A program made the position numbers and the translations under genes. The notes under the pieces were generated by a model, which did no database searches, was not told the DNA's origin, and saw only the letters and a list, made by a program, of their open reading frames with translations. Below are positions 61,124 to 64,000 of a stretch of 64,000 bases of DNA, piece after piece; the first letter of the stretch is position 1; every line of letters starts with the position of its first letter. The stretch comes from Acetobacterium woodii DSM 1030 (lineage in GTDB: Bacteria > Bacillota > Clostridia > Eubacteriales > Eubacteriaceae), in assembly GCF_000247605.1 (NCBI RefSeq), contig NC_016894.1, positions 2,097,732-2,161,731 on the forward strand, written 5' to 3'.

Positions 61124-64000
61124 ATGGAAAACATATCCTTCCTATTTTCAATGTTATTTTTCGTTTTTTTCATCATTTATTTATTTGCTGGATTGTATGT
61201 TTTTTTTAATGCCCCGAAAGAACCAATTAACCAAATCTCATTTGCCCTGCTGATTGCCCTTAGCCTTTGGACATTTGGTTTTATGATCGCAATTTCTGCA
61301 CCTAATTATCAAATATGTTTATTTTGGCGGCGTTTTTCAGCGCTCGGGTGGGGAACTTTTTTTGCGATTTTATTGCATTTTTCTTTACTGTTTACCGAAA
61401 ATAAAAAATTTGCTAAACACAAATGGCTTCATCTGCTAATCTATTTACCGGCAATCGTTGTTGTTTTTGCTTTTGCAATTTCACATGATCTGACTCAGAC
61501 ACTTTATGTTTTGCTTAATACTGAATGGGGTTGGACAAATGTTGCTAAAAATTCAGGATGGGATATTTTTCATATGATTTATTATGTTTCATATTCCTTA
61601 ATCAGTATAATTTTAATTTTTCGATGGGCTCTTAATAAAAATGATGCACTAACAAAAAAAAGGACAAATGTGCTTATCGGTTCGTATTTATTAGTCTTTA
61701 TCTTGGCAACCATAACTGATAGCCTGAGTAATGCATATCTAGGAATGAAAATTCCTCAAATGGCCCCAATATTTATGATTCTGCCAATTCTTATCATGTT
61801 TTATAACAAAACATATTTTAACCTGATCCTTTCAAAATCAGTTGAGCAAGAAAATGGAATAATTAATGTTATTTCCATTAAAAAGGTTTATTTTTATTTA
61901 TCAATCGCGATGGTTTTTGGAGGAATACTTAATTTTTTTACGCAATTTATATTAAGTAACGAGACTAAATTAACAGAAGTTTTATTTTTGACGGGATTAT
62001 TAATTGTCGTTGGAATCGCAATTCAGATATTACAACGCATAAATTTACCAGAAAAATACCGGGACTATATCATTGTTTGTTTACTTGCTCTTTTGATCCC
62101 CATCGTAACGCTCCAATTCACAAAATACGGCGGAGTCACGGTTTGGGCATTTCCTTTTGTCATTATTATTGCCTTTTTAGTTTTTAGAGAAAGAATTTTA
62201 TTGGGTATCATCTCAATATCAATTATATCAACACAGATTGTCGTTTGGATTGTGACACCCGAAACCTATGCAAGTGTAGATGGATCGGATTATATTTTGC
62301 GGATTAGTTTTTTCTGTATTGCGATCTGTCTATGCTATTATATTAATAATTTATTTTTAATCCGCATGAATGAAACCAATAAAAAAATGAAACTTCAAAC
62401 CCTTGTTACTCAAATTTCATCAGTTTGCGTGGGCATAAATCAACAGAATTTCCAGGAAAATATTGACTATCTCCTAAACGCAAGTGGCGAATTTTTTAGG
62501 GTAGACCGTGCTTATATTTGCCTCTTTGACCTTGAAAATCAAACCAACTCATGTATTCAGGAGTATTGTCGTCCCGGGTGTTTGGCAATACAGGATTTCA
62601 TTCAAAATATTCCCATCAATCCTCATAGCTGGAGAATGGAAAAAGTCCTGGCGAATGAACCATTTGTCGTTTCAGATATCACTATTCTACCCGAATTTAT
62701 CAACGGCGAATTGCTTTTGGTAGAGAATTGTGTATTGAAATCTCAAATTATTGCCCCAATTACCAGTAAAGAAAGAGTGATTGGATTTTGGGGCCTGGAA
62801 ACTGAAGTAAATATCATCGACTGGCAAGATGATCATTTAAATTTCATGAAACTGATCGCGAACATTTTAGGGGATACACTGACTCGCATTGACGCTGAAA
62901 AAGAGTTAAATTTTATGGCTCATTATGATGATGTTACCAAACTTCCCAATCGCAACCTCTTTACAAATTATGTATATTTCAATATTGTCAAGCAGGAGTT
63001 TTCCGATAAGCTTTTAGGAGTTGTTTTTCTGGATTTGGATTCTTTTAAAACAGTTAATGATACCGTTGGTCACGGGATGGGGGACGAACTACTCTATCTG
63101 GTTGGTGAAAAACTAAAAAAAATGCTCAAAAAAAATGATCTGGTTTCTCGTTTTAGTGGTGATGAGTTTTTAATTATGATTACTGGTCTCACAAGCGAAG
63201 AAGACGTGATCCAGGTAGCCGAAAGACTGATGCATCTATTTTACGAACCTTTTATCCTCAAAGGACAGGAGTTTTTTATGACCGCAAGCGCCGGAATTGC
63301 CCTTTATCCAATGGATGGTAAGGATCCGGAAACGTTAATCATGAATGCCGATATAGCAAAATTCAAAGCCAAAGAAAATGGCCGAAATCAGTATCTTTTA
63401 TGCTCATCTGATTTAAAAGGTGAGGTTAATCGACAAAACCAATTAACAAATTTTCTCTATCGGGCGCTAGAAAAAGGCGAACTGTTTATTGAATATCAAC
63501 CACAGGTTCATTTAGTTTCCGGGAAAATTACTGGGGTCGAGTCACTTTTACGATGGAGACATCCCGAGTTAGGTCTTATCTCTCCGGGTATTATTATTCC
63601 ACTAGCCGAACAAACCAGCTTAATTAACCCGATTGGTGAATGGGTTCTGGAAACGGCTTGCCAACAAAATAAAAAATGGCAGGACATGGGTTTAAAACCC
63701 ATTTTGATGGCCGTTAATATTTCAGCCAGCCAATTTAAAAATCCTCATTTCATTAGTCAGGTCGAAGGTGTTTTGCAGAAAACCGGTCTCAAACCAGAAT
63801 ATCTAGAAGTAGAAATCACCGAAAGTATGGCCATATTAGAATTTTCAGAAATTATCCGAAAGCTAAATGGTCTCAAATCAATTGGCGTTTCAATTGCCAT
63901 TGATGACTTCGGAACTGAATACTCCTCATTGGGACGCCTAAAAATGTTACCGTTAGATCGCCTGAAAATGGACAAACAATTTATTGATGGAATTGGATGC
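61124..64000 (+). CDS. Membrane GGDEF-EAL protein with 7TM-like and GAF domains (runs off the window)
   Basis: The first 959 codons of a c-di-GMP enzyme. Seven hydrophobic helices (about 1-245) resemble the 7TM region of some histidine kinases, and a second hydrophobic group follows (about 255-415). A GAF-like domain (about 425-595) precedes GGDEF (about 600-765) with DLDSFKTVNDTVGH and RFSGDEF, an SGDEF A-site often compatible with activity. EAL (about 780 on) shows ESLLRW, VNISASQF, VEITES and IDDFGTEYSS, where GTE replaces GTG. Both activities are plausible. GAGGTGATTT supports ATG 61124. The 3' end is beyond 64000. Confidence 0.85.
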   Translation, partial: MENISFLFSMLFFVFFIIYLFAGLYVFFNAPKEPINQISFALLIALSLWTFGFMIAISAPNYQICLFWRRFSALGWGTFFAILLHFSLLFTENKKFAKHKWLHLLIYLPAIVVVFAFAISHDLTQTLYVLLNTEWGWTNVAKNSGWDIFHMIYYVSYSLISIILIFRWALNKNDALTKKRTNVLIGSYLLVFILATITDSLSNAYLGMKIPQMAPIFMILPILIMFYNKTYFNLILSKSVEQENGIINVISIKKVYFYLSIAMVFGGILNFFTQFILSNETKLTEVLFLTGLLIVVGIAIQILQRINLPEKYRDYIIVCLLALLIPIVTLQFTKYGGVTVWAFPFVIIIAFLVFRERILLGIISISIISTQIVVWIVTPETYASVDGSDYILRISFFCIAICLCYYINNLFLIRMNETNKKMKLQTLVTQISSVCVGINQQNFQENIDYLLNASGEFFRVDRAYICLFDLENQTNSCIQEYCRPGCLAIQDFIQNIPINPHSWRMEKVLANEPFVVSDITILPEFINGELLLVENCVLKSQIIAPITSKERVIGFWGLETEVNIIDWQDDHLNFMKLIANILGDTLTRIDAEKELNFMAHYDDVTKLPNRNLFTNYVYFNIVKQEFSDKLLGVVFLDLDSFKTVNDTVGHGMGDELLYLVGEKLKKMLKKNDLVSRFSGDEFLIMITGLTSEEDVIQVAERLMHLFYEPFILKGQEFFMTASAGIALYPMDGKDPETLIMNADIAKFKAKENGRNQYLLCSSDLKGEVNRQNQLTNFLYRALEKGELFIEYQPQVHLVSGKITGVESLLRWRHPELGLISPGIIIPLAEQTSLINPIGEWVLETACQQNKKWQDMGLKPILMAVNISASQFKNPHFISQVEGVLQKTGLKPEYLEVEITESMAILEFSEIIRKLNGLKSIGVSIAIDDFGTEYSSLGRLKMLPLDRLKMDKQFIDGIGC

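Noticed and set aside
1-64000. tRNA, rRNA, CRISPR arrays or complete insertion sequences
   Set aside because: None recognised on reading both strands; only small remnants and one non-coding element were found.

Overview
The window looks like a chromosomal segment of an anaerobic, low-GC Gram-positive bacterium, most likely an acetogen-type member of the Eubacteriaceae (Acetobacterium-like). This is inferred from gene content: ChW-repeat secreted proteins, a B12-dependent methionine synthase activation-type protein, EFR1-type and small 2[4Fe-4S] ferredoxins, and many c-di-GMP enzymes with strong GGAGG ribosome binding sites. No rRNA, tRNA, CRISPR array or intact transposase gene was seen.

Layout. 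0.1-5.0 kb: a catabolic operon (SDR dehydrogenase, GlpA-like and GlpB-like flavoproteins, a DUF1667 Cys protein, class II aldolase). It is followed by a short stand-alone DUF1667-like Cys protein behind a folded leader, and an exported ferritin-like protein. 6.2-8.7 kb: an XRE-AbrB regulator overlapping a glycosyltransferase gene, then a DnaQ-like exonuclease. 9.0-13.5 kb: an hsdR-like/hsdM-like pair with no hsdS, in which several catalytic motifs are replaced although both frames are open. 13.7-26.4 kb: signalling genes (PAS-EAL-PilZ, a GGDEF remnant, PAS-GGDEF, membrane EAL) mixed with a ChW-C39 peptidase, a TspO-like protein and a DUF3089 lipoprotein. 26.5-29.7 kb: small genes (ferredoxin, VOC, MmcQ/YjbR, DUF6155-like).

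29.7-32.3 kb is a patch of gene debris: a fragment of the exonuclease gene found intact at 43.1 kb, a perfect inverted repeat, a 5'-truncated LRR/ChW gene, and a Fic N-terminal fragment in front of a GTPase-DUF697 gene. 32.4-39.2 kb holds a TPM-like/PspA membrane-stress pair and a MrfA-like/UvrD-like helicase pair. 40.2-43.1 kb has a 171-bp palindromic MITE-like element with 9-bp target duplications, a truncated AraC gene and a remnant of an Rpn nuclease gene. 43.1-50.7 kb: exonuclease, subtilisin-ChW protease, a PAS histidine kinase and its HD-GYP response regulator. 50.9-64.0 kb: cysK with a palindromic promoter site, a secreted/membrane pair, DsbA-like and hydrolase genes, a HelD-type ATPase, a large chemoreceptor and a GGDEF-EAL protein that runs off the end.

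The strongest candidate for something undescribed is the hsdR-hsdM pair: the nuclease lysine, helicase motif V and methylase motifs I and IV are all altered while the rest of both proteins stays family-like. Second is the c-di-GMP concentration: six genes or fragments, including a GGDEF remnant in frame behind the TAG stop of the EAL-PilZ gene. Third is the set of mobile or remnant elements at 29.7-31.0 and 40.2-42.9 kb.
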